Positions 35,130 to 43,264 of a stretch of DNA of 64,000 nt are shown here, piece after piece. Source of the DNA: Sphingomonas_R arantia (lineage in GTDB: Bacteria > Pseudomonadota > Alphaproteobacteria > Sphingomonadales > Sphingomonadaceae); NCBI RefSeq assembly GCF_042682045.1, contig NZ_JBHUGS010000002.1:558001-622000 (forward strand), given 5' to 3'. The notes below the pieces were generated by a model. The model was not told where the DNA came from, did no database searches, and worked only from the letters and a program-made list of their open reading frames with translations. The position numbers and the translations under genes were made by a program. The number at the start of each line of letters is the position of its first letter. The first letter of the stretch is position 1.

Positions 35130-36512
35130 TCAGACCGGGGCGGCCATCGACGCCGTGCGGACCAGTTTCTTGTTCACGAACTGCTGGATGCCCATGTCGC
35201 CGAGTTCCCGGCCATAGCCCGAGTTGTTGATGCCGCCGAACGGCAGCTCGGCATCGGTCCAGTCGATGTTGTTGATGAACATCATTCCGGTATCGACCCG
35301 GCTGGCGACACGCGCACCGCGCGCGGCATCGGCGGTCCAGACCGAGCCACCGAGACCGAAGTCGGAATCATTGGCGAGCGCGACCGCGGCGTCCTCGTCC
35401 TTCACGCGGAAGAACGATGCGACCGGACCGAAGAACTCGTCGCGAAAGGCCGGATTGCCGGGTGCGATGTCGGTCAGGATGGTCGGTTGCATGAACGCGC
35501 CGGCCCGATCGATGCGCGTGCCGCCCGTGACCACCGTGGCGCCGGCGGCCACCGCGGTATCGACCTGCTCCACCAGCTGGACGAGGGCCGCCTCGCTCGA
35601 CAACGGCCCGAGCGTGGTTGCGGGGTCCAGCGGGTCGCCGGCCTTCAACGCCTCCAGCGCGACCTTGAACTTGGCGAGGAACGCATCGGCGAGCGAGTCC
35701 ACGACGATGAAGCGCTTGGCGGCGCAGCAGGTCTGGCCGGTGTTGTACATCCGGCCCCACACCGCCCAGGGGATGACGTGATCGAGATCGGCATCGTCGA
35801 GCACGATGAACGCATCGCTGCCGCCGAGCTCCATCGACGAGATCTTGAGGTTACGACCGGACCGCGCCGCAATGCTCTGGCCCGCCGCAACGCTGCCGGT
35901 CAGCGCGACGCCCTTGATCCGCGGATCGTCGATGATGCGGTTGGACTGGTCATGCGTGATCAGCAGGTTGGTGTAGAGGCCGACCGGCGCACCGGCGTCG
36001 CGCAACAGCTGCTCGAACGCGATCGCGCAGCCCGGTACGATCGCGGCATGCTTCACGACCAGCGTGTTGCCCGCCATCAGGTGCGGACCGGCGATCCGCG
36101 CGAGCTGGTAATAAGGGAAATTCCAGGGCTCGACGCAGAAGACGACGCCGATCGGGCTGCTTTCCATATGCGCCGCGCCGACGATCGGATCGAGCTTGAC
36201 CGGCGCCAGGAAGCGCTCGGCGTTCTTGGCGTAATAGCGCAGGATCTGCGCGCTGTACGCGACCTCGCCGCGCGCCTCGCCGATCCGCTTGCCCATTTCG
36301 AGCGTCATCGTCCGCGCCAGCGCGTCGGCCCGCTCGTCGAGCAGATCGGCGGCGCGGTTGAGGATGACGGCACGGTCGGCGAAGCTGGTGTGGCGCCACG
36401 TTTCGAAACACGTCTGCGCCGCGGCCAGCTTCGCCTCGACCTCGCTATCGGACAGGTCGGTGAACGTCTCGATGATCGTGCCGTCGAACGGGTTGAGGCT
36501 CTGATAGGTCAT
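35130..36512 (-). CDS. Succinate-semialdehyde dehydrogenase-like NAD(P)+ aldehyde dehydrogenase
   Basis: The 460-residue ALDH-superfamily enzyme has catalytic C262 in NTGQTCCAAKR, the general-base glutamate in MELGGSDAF, and the cofactor-binding WNFPYY, KHA and TGSVAAGQ motifs. The pattern matches the NAD-dependent succinate-semialdehyde dehydrogenases of the shorter (about 455-460 residue) class, though a broader aldehyde range is common. It is the first gene of a two-gene minus-strand operon with the SulP transporter and is divergent from the unknown gene at 36766. The 253-base divergent region contains sequence elements repeated near the VIT1 gene (36654-36669 and 36686-36696). Confidence 0.86.
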   Translation of the reverse strand: MTYQSLNPFDGTIIETFTDLSDSEVEAKLAAAQTCFETWRHTSFADRAVILNRAADLLDERADALARTMTLEMGKRIGEARGEVAYSAQILRYYAKNAERFLAPVKLDPIVGAAHMESSPIGVVFCVEPWNFPYYQLARIAGPHLMAGNTLVVKHAAIVPGCAIAFEQLLRDAGAPVGLYTNLLITHDQSNRIIDDPRIKGVALTGSVAAGQSIAARSGRNLKISSMELGGSDAFIVLDDADLDHVIPWAVWGRMYNTGQTCCAAKRFIVVDSLADAFLAKFKVALEALKAGDPLDPATTLGPLSSEAALVQLVEQVDTAVAAGATVVTGGTRIDRAGAFMQPTILTDIAPGNPAFRDEFFGPVASFFRVKDEDAAVALANDSDFGLGGSVWTADAARGARVASRVDTGMMFINNIDWTDAELPFGGINNSGYGRELGDMGIQQFVNKKLVRTASMAAPV

Positions 36513-36569
36513 GGTGTCGATCCTTTCGGGATCTGAATGATCTTGCCGGTGCGAGACGCGCGTCGGCGC

Positions 36570-36583
36570 TTGATCGCCATCGT
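36570..36583. promoter_or_regulatory. Possible FNR-type half-conserved box (TTGAT-N4-ATCGT)
   Basis: The sequence TTGATCGCCATCGT matches 8 of the 10 defined bases of the FNR/FixK consensus TTGAT-N4-ATCAA. It lies 58 bases upstream of the aldehyde dehydrogenase start, in the divergent region shared with the 36766 gene. A single imperfect match in GC-rich DNA is weak evidence; it is listed because an FNR-type protein with the matching recognition helix is encoded at 3380-4090. Confidence 0.25.
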
Positions 36584-36653
36584 GCGGACCCTGGCGACGG
36601 ACGCCCGGGATCGGGAACCGCGTCCCTAGAAGATCCGGACACCGCTCATGCAG

Positions 36654-36696
36654 CCTCGGAAACTACGCAGCCACGGCGATGCGGGAAACCACAATA
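36654..36696. promoter_or_regulatory. Shared two-part element, copy 1 (CTCGGAAAC-TACGCA and AAACCACAATA)
   Basis: Part one, CCTCGGAAACTACGCA at 36654-36669, matches GCTCGGAAGTTACGCA at 39956-39971 at 13 of 16 bases. Part two, AAACCACAATA at 36686-36696, is identical to 40020-40030. Both copies lie between divergent genes. Read on the minus strand, part one is TGCGTAGTTTCC, which resembles the GTA-containing half-sites reported for FixJ-type regulators. I infer a shared operator for FixJ or a related regulator. Confidence 0.45.
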
Positions 36697-36765
36697 GTCC
36701 CGCGCTGGTGCCGGTGCGACTGTCGAGCGGAGACGGCGCCTCCATCCGCGCCCGGAACCGACATC

Positions 36766-37338
36766 ATGCACAGCATTTCCGCGATCATCGCCGTCTACGA
36801 CGACGAAACTCTGGCCGAGGCCGCGATCGACCGGCTGGGCGACCAGCTCGGCAGCAGGACCGCGATCACCGTCGCCGGCGTCGATCGCGCGGACGTCGTG
36901 ATGCCGATCAGCCTCTACAAGGCGGATCACCGGGTCCGGCTATGGGGGTGCCCGGCCGGCATCTGGCAGCGGCAATGGCCGATCTTCGCGGACGGCGTCT
37001 CGCTCCCGTCACCCATGAACGGGCCGACCATCGTCCTCGGATATATGGCATCCGCCGTGATCGCGGGGCTCGATATCCGGACCGGTACGACCGGTGCGGA
37101 GGCGTTCGGTTCCGCCCTGCGCGGGATCGGCGTTCCGGCGGCCGACGTCGCGATGGTGCAAACCGAACTCCTGGCGGGCAAGCTGATCGTCATGGCGAAT
37201 GCCCGGGTCGATACGGGCGTCCTCCTGCCCGCGCTCGTCGGTGCCGTCGCGATCCGGCTCTACGATGCCGTCTCCGCCGCGCCGGCCATGCCGCCCGCAA
37301 GCCAGGACTTCCATGTCGAGATGCACTGTCAGGCCTGA
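36766..37338 (+). CDS. Hypothetical protein, possibly DUF1269/YflT-like stress protein
   Basis: I do not firmly recognise this 190-residue protein. The N-terminal half (AIIAVYDDETLAEAAIDRL) looks like a small alpha/beta domain. A hydrophobic Gly/Ala-rich segment follows (about 84-100, IVLGYMASAVIAGLDI). Next comes an element of the form ALRGIGVPAADVAMVQTELLAGKLIVMA, which resembles the 'position-dependent resistance' half of DUF1269/YflT-like proteins. The start at 36766 was chosen over 36679 because the earlier residues are Cys/Arg-rich and unlike a protein N-terminus. It is divergent from the aldehyde dehydrogenase and followed after 82 bases by the universal stress protein gene, which supports a stress role. 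Confidence 0.6.
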   Translation: MHSISAIIAVYDDETLAEAAIDRLGDQLGSRTAITVAGVDRADVVMPISLYKADHRVRLWGCPAGIWQRQWPIFADGVSLPSPMNGPTIVLGYMASAVIAGLDIRTGTTGAEAFGSALRGIGVPAADVAMVQTELLAGKLIVMANARVDTGVLLPALVGAVAIRLYDAVSAAPAMPPASQDFHVEMHCQA

Positions 37339-37420
37339 CCCGGCTGACATCGCGATCCGCACTGTCCGCGCCGGCCTGCCGAACCCACTCTTCCCGTCCG
37401 CACAAGCGAAGGACCCTTCG

Positions 37421-38230
37421 ATGAAATCCATCCTCCTCCACGTCCATGACGATGCCGGCCTCGAATCCCGGCTGCAGGCTGTGTTCGATCTCGCCCGCGC
37501 CTTTGCCGGTCACATCACCTGCCTCCACGCCAAACCCTATCCCGACTATTTCATGGGCGATCCGAGCCTTGCCAGCGCAGTGCCGGTCGAACTGTTCGAG
37601 GAAATGGAGGCGAGGCGCTTCGCCCTGCAGAAGAAGGTCGAGCAGCGTCTGCGGCTGGAGACGATCCCCTGGGACTGGATCCATGTCGACGATCTGCCGG
37701 CCGACGGCCTGATCAAGGCCTCGCCGTTGACGGATGTCATCGTCCTCAGCCTCGACGACCGGTCCGCCGAATATGGGCGATCCCAGGCGCTGGTCGGGGC
37801 CGTCGCGACCGGCGCGTTGCCGCCCGTGCTCGCGATGCCGGCCTCGGTCCATTCGCTCGATACCGGCGCGCCGGTGATCGTCGCGTGGAACGGGTCGGCC
37901 GAGGCATCGACCGCGCTGCGCGTCGCCGTACCGCTTCTCCGCCTCGCCGCCCGCGTCCAGCTCGTCGAGGTCGCCGAACGTTCGTCGGCGCTGCCGGCCG
38001 ATGCGGGCGCGCGCTATCTGTCGCGCCACGGGATCGAGGTCGAGATCGTGCAGCGCCAGCCGATCGACGGCAGTGTCGGGAAAGCGATCCTGCAGGCCGC
38101 GCTCGAAACGGGTGCGGGACTGATCGTCTCCGGCGCCTACGGCCACTCGCGGCTCCGCGAATTCCTGCTCGGCGGGGTCACCCGTTCGCTGCTCACCAGC
38201 AGCAAGGTCCCGCTGCTCTTCGCACATTGA
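37421..38230 (+). CDS. Universal stress protein (tandem UspA domains)
   Basis: The 269-residue cytoplasmic protein contains two Usp-type alpha/beta domains. The second (about 145-269) has the ATP-binding pattern G-x2-G-x9-S in SGAYGHSRLREFLLGG. The first (about 1-135) lacks a clear nucleotide motif. Such tandem Usp proteins accumulate under low oxygen or stasis in alphaproteobacteria. The ATG at 37421 has AAGGA seven bases upstream; the longer open frame before it is in the shadow of the previous gene. It is probably part of a short operon with 36766. Confidence 0.88.
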   Translation: MKSILLHVHDDAGLESRLQAVFDLARAFAGHITCLHAKPYPDYFMGDPSLASAVPVELFEEMEARRFALQKKVEQRLRLETIPWDWIHVDDLPADGLIKASPLTDVIVLSLDDRSAEYGRSQALVGAVATGALPPVLAMPASVHSLDTGAPVIVAWNGSAEASTALRVAVPLLRLAARVQLVEVAERSSALPADAGARYLSRHGIEVEIVQRQPIDGSVGKAILQAALETGAGLIVSGAYGHSRLREFLLGGVTRSLLTSSKVPLLFAH

Positions 38231-38324
38231 GCGCGCGGTAGGGCCTCCCCGCCTCACACGGCCCGGGCTGCGTTCGCGCGGCCCCGCTTCCCTGCCTGGA
38301 TCAGGCCGACACCGGAAACATATC

Positions 38325-38774
38325 ATGTCCACGCCCCTTTCGCCGCGCACGATGGCACTCGTGAAATCGACGGCGCCCGCGCTGCAGCAGCACGGCGTGG
38401 CGATCACGACGCTCATGTATCAGCGCCTCTTCGTCGATCCCGACATCAAGGCACTGTTCGACATGGCCGCGCAGAAGTCCGGCGCGCAGCCGCAGCGGCT
38501 GGCCGCAGCCATCCTGGCATTTGCGCAGAACGTCGACCGGCTGGACGCGCTGACGGCGGCCCTCGAACGGATCTCGCAGCGTCATATCGCGACACATATC
38601 CGCGCCGAACATTATCCCGCGGTCGCCGCCGCCCTGCTACCCGCGATCCGCGATGTCCTGGGCGACGCGGCGACCGACGAAGTCCTGGCCGCATGGGGCG
38701 AAGCCTACTGGTTCCTCGCCGAAATCCTGATCGCCCGCGAACGGGAACTTTATCGCGAAGTCGAACCGGCATGA
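38325..38774 (+). CDS. Single-domain globin (Vitreoscilla-hemoglobin-like)
   Basis: The 149-residue heme protein of the bacterial haemoglobin/flavohaemoglobin globin class has the proximal histidine H87 in ISQRHIATHI followed by EHYPAV, a B10-type tyrosine at about Y32 (TTLMYQRLF), and LFDM, all as in Vitreoscilla haemoglobin. No reductase domain follows. It likely binds oxygen or nitric oxide under micro-oxic conditions. Its stop overlaps the ATG of the DUF1971 gene (ATGA), so the two are co-translated. The short upstream gap (38231-38324) shows no clear operator. Confidence 0.88.
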   Translation: MSTPLSPRTMALVKSTAPALQQHGVAITTLMYQRLFVDPDIKALFDMAAQKSGAQPQRLAAAILAFAQNVDRLDALTAALERISQRHIATHIRAEHYPAVAAALLPAIRDVLGDAATDEVLAAWGEAYWFLAEILIARERELYREVEPA

Positions 38775-39064
38775 ACCCGCCGAGTCCATTCCCGGAAGGG
38801 CTGCAAAGTTACAAGCGAACACCCTCGTTCGACGAGGCAACGGTGCCGGCCGGCCTGCGAGCCGACCATGCTACCAAGGACGGCACCTGGGAGCTGATCG
38901 AGGTGGAGAGCGGCCGGCTGCTCTACCGCGTCACCGACACCCGCCGCCCGCCCACAGAGCGCATCCTGACGCCGGACGACCCGGCCGGAATCGTCGAGCC
39001 GACGATCCTCCACAACGTGACACCGCTCGGGCCGGTGTCGTTCCACGTCTCCTTCTGGCGGTAG
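38771..39064 (+). CDS. DUF1971 (TehB-like cupin-fold) protein
   Basis: The 97-residue protein has the DUF1971 features YKRTPSFDEATVPAGLRADH near the N-terminus, GTWELIEVESGRLLYRV, and a C-terminal VSFHVSFWR. This is the small beta-fold found at the N-terminus of some TehB tellurite-resistance proteins and as a free protein next to globins and NO-responsive genes. Its activity is unknown. The ATGA overlap with the globin gene at 38771 sets the start and suggests a joint role, perhaps in handling nitrogen oxides. It is convergent with the VIT1 gene. Confidence 0.8.
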   Translation: MNPPSPFPEGLQSYKRTPSFDEATVPAGLRADHATKDGTWELIEVESGRLLYRVTDTRRPPTERILTPDDPAGIVEPTILHNVTPLGPVSFHVSFWR

Positions 39065-39108
39065 CCGTGTCGGCCAAGGCGACGGCCGCGCACGATCGCG
39101 TGGAGCGA

Positions 39109-39897
39109 TCAGACCGTCGTGCCGATCAGGTGGCCGATCAGCGCGGTGGCGGCCATCGCGAACGCGCCCCAGAAGGTGACCCGCAGCGTCCCGGTCCACA
39201 GCCCAGCCTTGCCCGCCCACGACCCCATCGCCCCGAGGATCGCCAGGAACAGCAGCGATGCGACAGCCACACCGGGGATCAGCAGCGTGACCGGCAACGC
39301 GAACACGGCCAGCAGCGGCATCGCCGCGCCGACCATGAAACTGGCGGCCGAGGCGAACGCCGCCTGCACGGGCCGCGCGCGGGCCCCGACCGACAGGTCG
39401 AGTTCGTCGCGGGCGTGCGCCCCCAGGGCATCGCGCGCCATCAGCTGCGTCGCGACCACGAGCGCGGTTGGCTCGTCCACGCCGCGCGCCACATAGATTG
39501 CCGCCAATTCGGCCAGTTCCCCCGCGGGATCGGCGGCGAGTTCGCCGCGTTCGCGGGCGATCTCCGCATTCTCGGTGTCGGCCTGCGCGCTGACCGAGAC
39601 ATATTCGCCCGCCGCCATCGACATCGCACCGGCAACGAGCCCGGCGGTCCCGGCGATTGCGATGTCGGCCGTCCGGCTGCCGGCCGCTGCGACACCGAGG
39701 ATCAGGCTGGCCGTGGAGACGATGCCGTCATTGGCGCCGAGGACCGCGGCGCGCAGCCAGCCGATGCGATCGACGACATGGCCTTCGCGGTGTCCACCCG
39801 CTCGACCGCTCTTGCCGGGCACGCCGGCCGCACGCCGCGGCTGCGACGCGTTCTTGGCGGCATCATTGTCATTCTTGACGTACATCGATTTTTCCAC
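39109..39897 (-). CDS. VIT1/CCC1-family Fe2+/Mn2+ transporter
   Basis: The 262-residue inner-membrane protein of the vacuolar-iron-transporter family has the family signatures RAAVLGANDGIVSTASLILGVA in the first membrane segment, AGAMSMAAGEYVSVSAQAD (helix 2 with the metal-binding Met/Glu), and a helical cytoplasmic region rich in Glu (about 105-170) before three further membrane segments. It likely exports Fe2+ or Mn2+. The first 45 residues are basic and hydrophilic, so a later start is possible. It is divergent from the small 40085 gene; the 187-base region between them carries the second copy of the shared element. Confidence 0.88.
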   Translation of the reverse strand: MEKSMYVKNDNDAAKNASQPRRAAGVPGKSGRAGGHREGHVVDRIGWLRAAVLGANDGIVSTASLILGVAAAGSRTADIAIAGTAGLVAGAMSMAAGEYVSVSAQADTENAEIARERGELAADPAGELAELAAIYVARGVDEPTALVVATQLMARDALGAHARDELDLSVGARARPVQAAFASAASFMVGAAMPLLAVFALPVTLLIPGVAVASLLFLAILGAMGSWAGKAGLWTGTLRVTFWGAFAMAATALIGHLIGTTV

Positions 39898-39955
39898 GGA
39901 TGTTCGGCGTTAAAGCGGCAGCAGCGTCATTGCGTGCGGCCGTTCGCCACGAAAG

Positions 39956-40030
39956 GCTCGGAAGTTACGCATCCTCCAGAACCGTCCGCGGCGGGCAAGA
40001 ATAATCATCGACTTGCGTAAAACCACAATA
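39956..40030. promoter_or_regulatory. Shared two-part element, copy 2 (CTCGGAAGT-TACGCA and TTGCGTAAAACCACAATA)
   Basis: GCTCGGAAGTTACGCA (39956-39971) and TTGCGTAAAACCACAATA (40013-40030) repeat the elements at 36654-36696, with a wider gap. TTACGCA and TGCGTAA here also form an inverted pair. The first part lies about 60 bases upstream of VIT1 (minus strand) and the second about 55 bases upstream of the small gene at 40085. I infer a binding region for the FixJ-type regulator encoded nearby, or another shared factor. Confidence 0.45.
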
Positions 40031-40084
40031 TCGATCGGGGCGCGCAACGCTCAGGACGTCCTTGCATCTTGAGGACCGCCGACC

Positions 40085-40216
40085 ATGTTCCACGCTTTTC
40101 GCACCTCGCTTCATCCGCTGAAAGCCATGAATCGTCGGGCGCTGATCGGCGCGGCGGGTCTGACGTTGCTGATCCTCGGGCAAACCGCGATGGCGCTCAT
40201 GGCGCCGTTTGCCTGA
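40085..40216 (+). CDS. Small membrane peptide, 43 residues
   Basis: This is a short open frame below usual length cut-offs. It starts at ATG 40085 with GAGGA nine bases upstream. The product begins MFHAFRTSLHPLKAMNRRAL and continues with one hydrophobic segment (about residues 19-42, IGAAGLTLLILGQTAMALMA). It lies directly behind the shared regulatory element and ahead of fixL, the expected place for a small regulated gene. I do not recognise it. A single-pass membrane microprotein is the simplest reading. Confidence 0.5.
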   Translation: MFHAFRTSLHPLKAMNRRALIGAAGLTLLILGQTAMALMAPFA

Positions 40217-40340
40217 CATGGCCCATGACCGGTCCAGGGGCGTTGGTCTGTTTCGGGTCGTCCATGACTTCCCGCCGCGTCCCTCGGAAGGTAACCGTCC
40301 TGACCCATCCAACCGTTCCTCGATCCGCCGCCCCGCCGAC

Positions 40341-41858
40341 ATGAGCGAAACGTCGCGCCGGAACGCGGTGATGGCGGAGGAACTCGGGCTTCTGATCGAC
40401 GGTGCGCTCGGCTACGCGATCTACATGATGGACCCGGACGGCCGCGTCACCATCTGGAACCGCGGTGCCGAACGGATGAAGGGCTGGACCGAGACCGAGG
40501 TCGTCGGCTGCAACTTCGCCATGTTCTACACGCCCGACGATGTCGCCGCCGGCAAACCTGCGGGCGATCTGGCGCGTGCCGCGGCGCAGGGCCGCATCGA
40601 GGAGGAAAGCTGGCGCCTGCGCAAGGACGGCTCCGAATTCCTGGCCAGCGTCACGATCACCGCATTGCGCGACGAAACGGGGGCGCTGCGCGGTTTCGGC
40701 AAGGTCAATCGCGACATCACGGATCAGAAGGCGTCCGAGGCGGCGTTGCTGCGGCGCGAACAGCATCTGCGCTCCATCCTCGCCACCGTGCCGGACGCCA
40801 TGGTCGTCATCAACGAACAGGGCATCGTCACGTCGTTCAGCCGGGCCGCAGAACAGATGTTCGGATATGCGGCGGCCCAGGTCATCGGACAGGATGTCGC
40901 GATGCTGATGCCCAGCGCCGAACGCAGCGAGCATGGCGGCCATCTGCGCGCCTATCTCACCACCGGCATCCCGCACATGATCGGAACGGTCCGCACCGCA
41001 TCGGCGCAGCGCGCGGACGGCTCGCTTTTTCCCATTGAGATCGCGGTCGGCGAGGCATCGATGGCCGGCGACCGCATCTTCACCGGTTTCGTGCGCGACC
41101 TGACGAACCGTCACGATACCGCCCGGAAGATGAACGAACTCCAGTCCGAGCTGGTCCATGTTTCGCGGGTCAGCGCGATGGGAACCATGGCCTCCACCCT
41201 GGCGCACGAGATCAACCAGCCGCTGACGGCGATCGCCGCCTATCTCCAGACCACCCGCGCGATGATCGGCGAAAGCCAGGACGAGCTGCTGGCCGAGATC
41301 GCCGAGGCACTGGACCTCGCGGCCGCCCAGTCGCTGCGCGCGGGCACGATCATCCGGCGGCTGCGCGCGTTCGTGGACGGCAGCGACAGCGGGTTCCAGG
41401 TGGAACGGCTCGATGCGCTGGTCGAGGAGGCGACCAGTCTGGGGCTGCTCGGCGCGCACGAAGCGGGCGTCAAGGTCACGATGACGATCGCCGCCGGCCT
41501 GGACCGGGTGCTCGTGGACCGGGTCCAGATCCAGCAGGTCCTCGTCAACCTCATCCGCAACGCGATCCAGTCGATGGCCTGCGTGCCGGACAAGGAACTG
41601 ACGATCGCGACCGCGCCCGATCGTGCGGGGTGGGTGCGGGTGACGGTGGCCGATACCGGGATCGGGCTCGCGCCCGCGATCCGCGATCGACTGTTCGAGG
41701 CGTTCGCGACCACCAAGGAAGACGGAATGGGCCTCGGCCTGTCGATCTGCCGCACGATCGTCGAGGCGCACGGCGGCAAGATCTGGGCAGAAGCCGGCGT
41801 CGAATGCGGAACGGCCTTCCACTTCTGCGTCCCACTTGCAGGAGATCGAGATGTCTGA
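40341..41858 (+). CDS. fixL: Heme-based oxygen sensor histidine kinase FixL
   Basis: The 505-residue soluble kinase has the same length and domain order as Bradyrhizobium FixL: PAS (about 15-130), heme PAS (about 140-255), then HisKA and HATPase. The heme-ligand histidine is predicted at H198 in RSEHGGHL and the FG-loop arginine at R218 in IGTVRTASAQR; both correspond to H200 and R220 of the Bradyrhizobium protein. The autophosphorylated histidine is H289 in LAHEINQPL, and the ATP site includes NLIRNAIQSM and DTGIGL. Oxygen binding should switch the kinase off. The start at 40341 is chosen by alignment length; an upstream ATG (40209) overlaps the small gene. It overlaps fixJ by 8 bases. Confidence 0.9.
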   Translation: MSETSRRNAVMAEELGLLIDGALGYAIYMMDPDGRVTIWNRGAERMKGWTETEVVGCNFAMFYTPDDVAAGKPAGDLARAAAQGRIEEESWRLRKDGSEFLASVTITALRDETGALRGFGKVNRDITDQKASEAALLRREQHLRSILATVPDAMVVINEQGIVTSFSRAAEQMFGYAAAQVIGQDVAMLMPSAERSEHGGHLRAYLTTGIPHMIGTVRTASAQRADGSLFPIEIAVGEASMAGDRIFTGFVRDLTNRHDTARKMNELQSELVHVSRVSAMGTMASTLAHEINQPLTAIAAYLQTTRAMIGESQDELLAEIAEALDLAAAQSLRAGTIIRRLRAFVDGSDSGFQVERLDALVEEATSLGLLGAHEAGVKVTMTIAAGLDRVLVDRVQIQQVLVNLIRNAIQSMACVPDKELTIATAPDRAGWVRVTVADTGIGLAPAIRDRLFEAFATTKEDGMGLGLSICRTIVEAHGGKIWAEAGVECGTAFHFCVPLAGDRDV

Positions 41859-42507
41859 CCCCACGCGTACCGTCCATATCGTCGACGACGACGAGGCCAT
41901 CCGGCAATCGGTCGGCTTCATGCTGCGCAAGGCGGGTTACGGCGTCGAAACCTATGTCTCCGGCGTGCAGTTTCTGAAACAGGCGAACCGCGGCACACCG
42001 GGCTGCGTGCTGCTCGATGTCCGCATGCCGGAAATCGACGGACTGGAGGTTCAGGCACGGCTCGCGGCGCAGGGCATCCTGCTTCCTATCATCATGCTGA
42101 CGGGGCATGGCGACGTCACCCTGGCGGTGCGCGCCGTGAAGGCGGGCGCGGTCGAGTTTCTGGAAAAGCCGTTCGAGCGGACCGCGCTGCTGGCCGCGAT
42201 CGACGACGCGTTGCGCCAGGCCGACCGAAACGACCGCGGGCAGCTCGCCGCGGCCGACGCGAACGTGCGCCTGGCCGCCCTGACGGCGCGGGAGCGCGAC
42301 GTGCTGAACGGCATGGTGGTCGGCCGCCCCAACAAGCTGATCGCCTACGATCTCGACATCGCGACCCGCACCGTGGAGGTCCACCGTGCCAATCTTATGG
42401 AGAAGCTTTCGGCGCGCAGCCTCTCCGACGTGCTGCGCATCGCGTTTGCCGCTGGGCTGGGGGAAACTGAGCCCGAACAACCCGCGCCGCCCTCGTCTTC
42501 TACGTAA
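41851..42507 (+). CDS. fixJ: Response regulator FixJ
   Basis: The 218-residue regulator has a receiver domain with phosphoacceptor D56 in LLDVRMPEIDG, acidic residues in IVDDDEAI, the threonine of MLTGHGD and the lysine of LEKPFE, then a LuxR-type helix-turn-helix (about 145-205, LTARERDVLNGMVVGRPNKLIA). It is the partner of FixL and should activate target promoters at low oxygen. The start at 41851 is set by AGGAGA five bases upstream and an 8-base overlap with fixL. The C-terminal tail (about 12 residues, Pro/Ser-rich) is longer than usual. Confidence 0.9.
   Translation: MSDPTRTVHIVDDDEAIRQSVGFMLRKAGYGVETYVSGVQFLKQANRGTPGCVLLDVRMPEIDGLEVQARLAAQGILLPIIMLTGHGDVTLAVRAVKAGAVEFLEKPFERTALLAAIDDALRQADRNDRGQLAAADANVRLAALTARERDVLNGMVVGRPNKLIAYDLDIATRTVEVHRANLMEKLSARSLSDVLRIAFAAGLGETEPEQPAPPSSST
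42500..42507. promoter_or_regulatory. TACGTA palindrome between fixJ and the receiver gene
   Basis: CTACGTAAAGAC overlaps the end of fixJ (TACGTA at 42501-42506) and lies about 55 bases before the lone receiver gene. It has the same TACG(T/C)A core as the shared elements at 36664 and 39966. A single 6-base palindrome can occur by chance. Confidence 0.25.
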
Positions 42508-42559
42508 AGACTATCGCCGATCGACCTGCAATCCTTGGGAGAAATCCAAGGATCCACAC

Positions 42560-42979
42560 ATGCAGAACAGTATCGAGACGCCGTCCGGGGAGACGATCGG
42601 GGTATCTTTGGTCGATGGCGAGTCCACCATCCGCCGCGCCCGTCAGCTGATGCTGCGCTCGGAAGGGTTCGCGGTCCGGTCCTACCCCACATGTGCCGCG
42701 ATCCTCGCCGATCCGCAATCGCGCGACTATCCGTGCATCATCCTCGACCTCGAAATGGCGGATATCGGCGGCCTCGATCTGCTGCGGCGGATGCGCGCCA
42801 GCGGCTGGCGGGGCAAGGCGCTGCTGCTCGACGGTCTCGACCCGGCCGGCGCGATGGTCGCGGAAGCCGAGCGACACGGCGACACGGTGCTGCACCGCAC
42901 GGTCGGCGATGGGACGCTGCTCACCGCCATCGCGGCCTCGATCGATCACGACCGGACCGTGCCGAACGCGCACGGTTGA
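42560..42979 (+). CDS. Single-domain response-regulator receiver, degenerate phosphorylation pocket
   Basis: The 139-residue stand-alone receiver domain keeps the acceptor aspartate D63 in IILDLEMADIGG. Other pocket residues are changed: the N-terminal acidic pair is reduced (LVDGES where FixJ has VDDDE), the Thr/Ser position reads LLLDGLD instead of MLTGHGD, and the lysine of the KPF motif is replaced (LHRTVGDG). It is probably a pseudo-receiver or FixT-like decoy that modulates FixL, though FixT resemblance is by size and position only. The start at 42560 has AAGGA seven bases upstream. It follows fixJ by 52 bases on the same strand. Confidence 0.72.
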   Translation: MQNSIETPSGETIGVSLVDGESTIRRARQLMLRSEGFAVRSYPTCAAILADPQSRDYPCIILDLEMADIGGLDLLRRMRASGWRGKALLLDGLDPAGAMVAEAERHGDTVLHRTVGDGTLLTAIAASIDHDRTVPNAHG

Positions 42980-43093
42980 GCCATAGGTAGTTCCCGACAC
43001 TGGGTGCCGCACCGCGGGCCGCAGTATCGCTGTCGCCGACCGCGTCATCCAAACCCGCTTTTGGGTTTGTCGCCGCGACGCGGAGATCCGACG

Positions 43094-43264
43094 ATGATGA
43101 TCCACTCCGACACTGCCGACCGTGGAATGTTCACGCGCCCGGCATCGCGAGCCGGAGCCGGGTCGCGGCTGGCCGCGCGACTGCAAGGGATGTTCGATCC
43201 CCGGATCCTGTTCGTCGCGCTGCACGACTTACGCGATCGTTCTTCCGCACGTGACACGGCATGA
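43094..43264 (+). CDS. Small hypothetical protein, 56 residues
   Basis: This short frame starts at one of two adjacent ATGs (43094, 43097) with GGAGAT seven bases upstream. Its stop overlaps the ATG of the following gene as ATGA, which suggests translational coupling. The product is Arg/Ala-rich with no membrane segment, ending near ILFVALHDLRDRSSARDTA. I do not recognise it. It could be a leader peptide for the downstream gene instead of a functional protein. Confidence 0.4.
   Translation: MMIHSDTADRGMFTRPASRAGAGSRLAARLQGMFDPRILFVALHDLRDRSSARDTA

Noticed and set aside
43004..43093. Extended start of the small frame before the iron-permease-like gene
   Set aside because: The added 30 residues are Arg/Pro-rich and lack a ribosome site; the ATGs at 43094/43097 have one.
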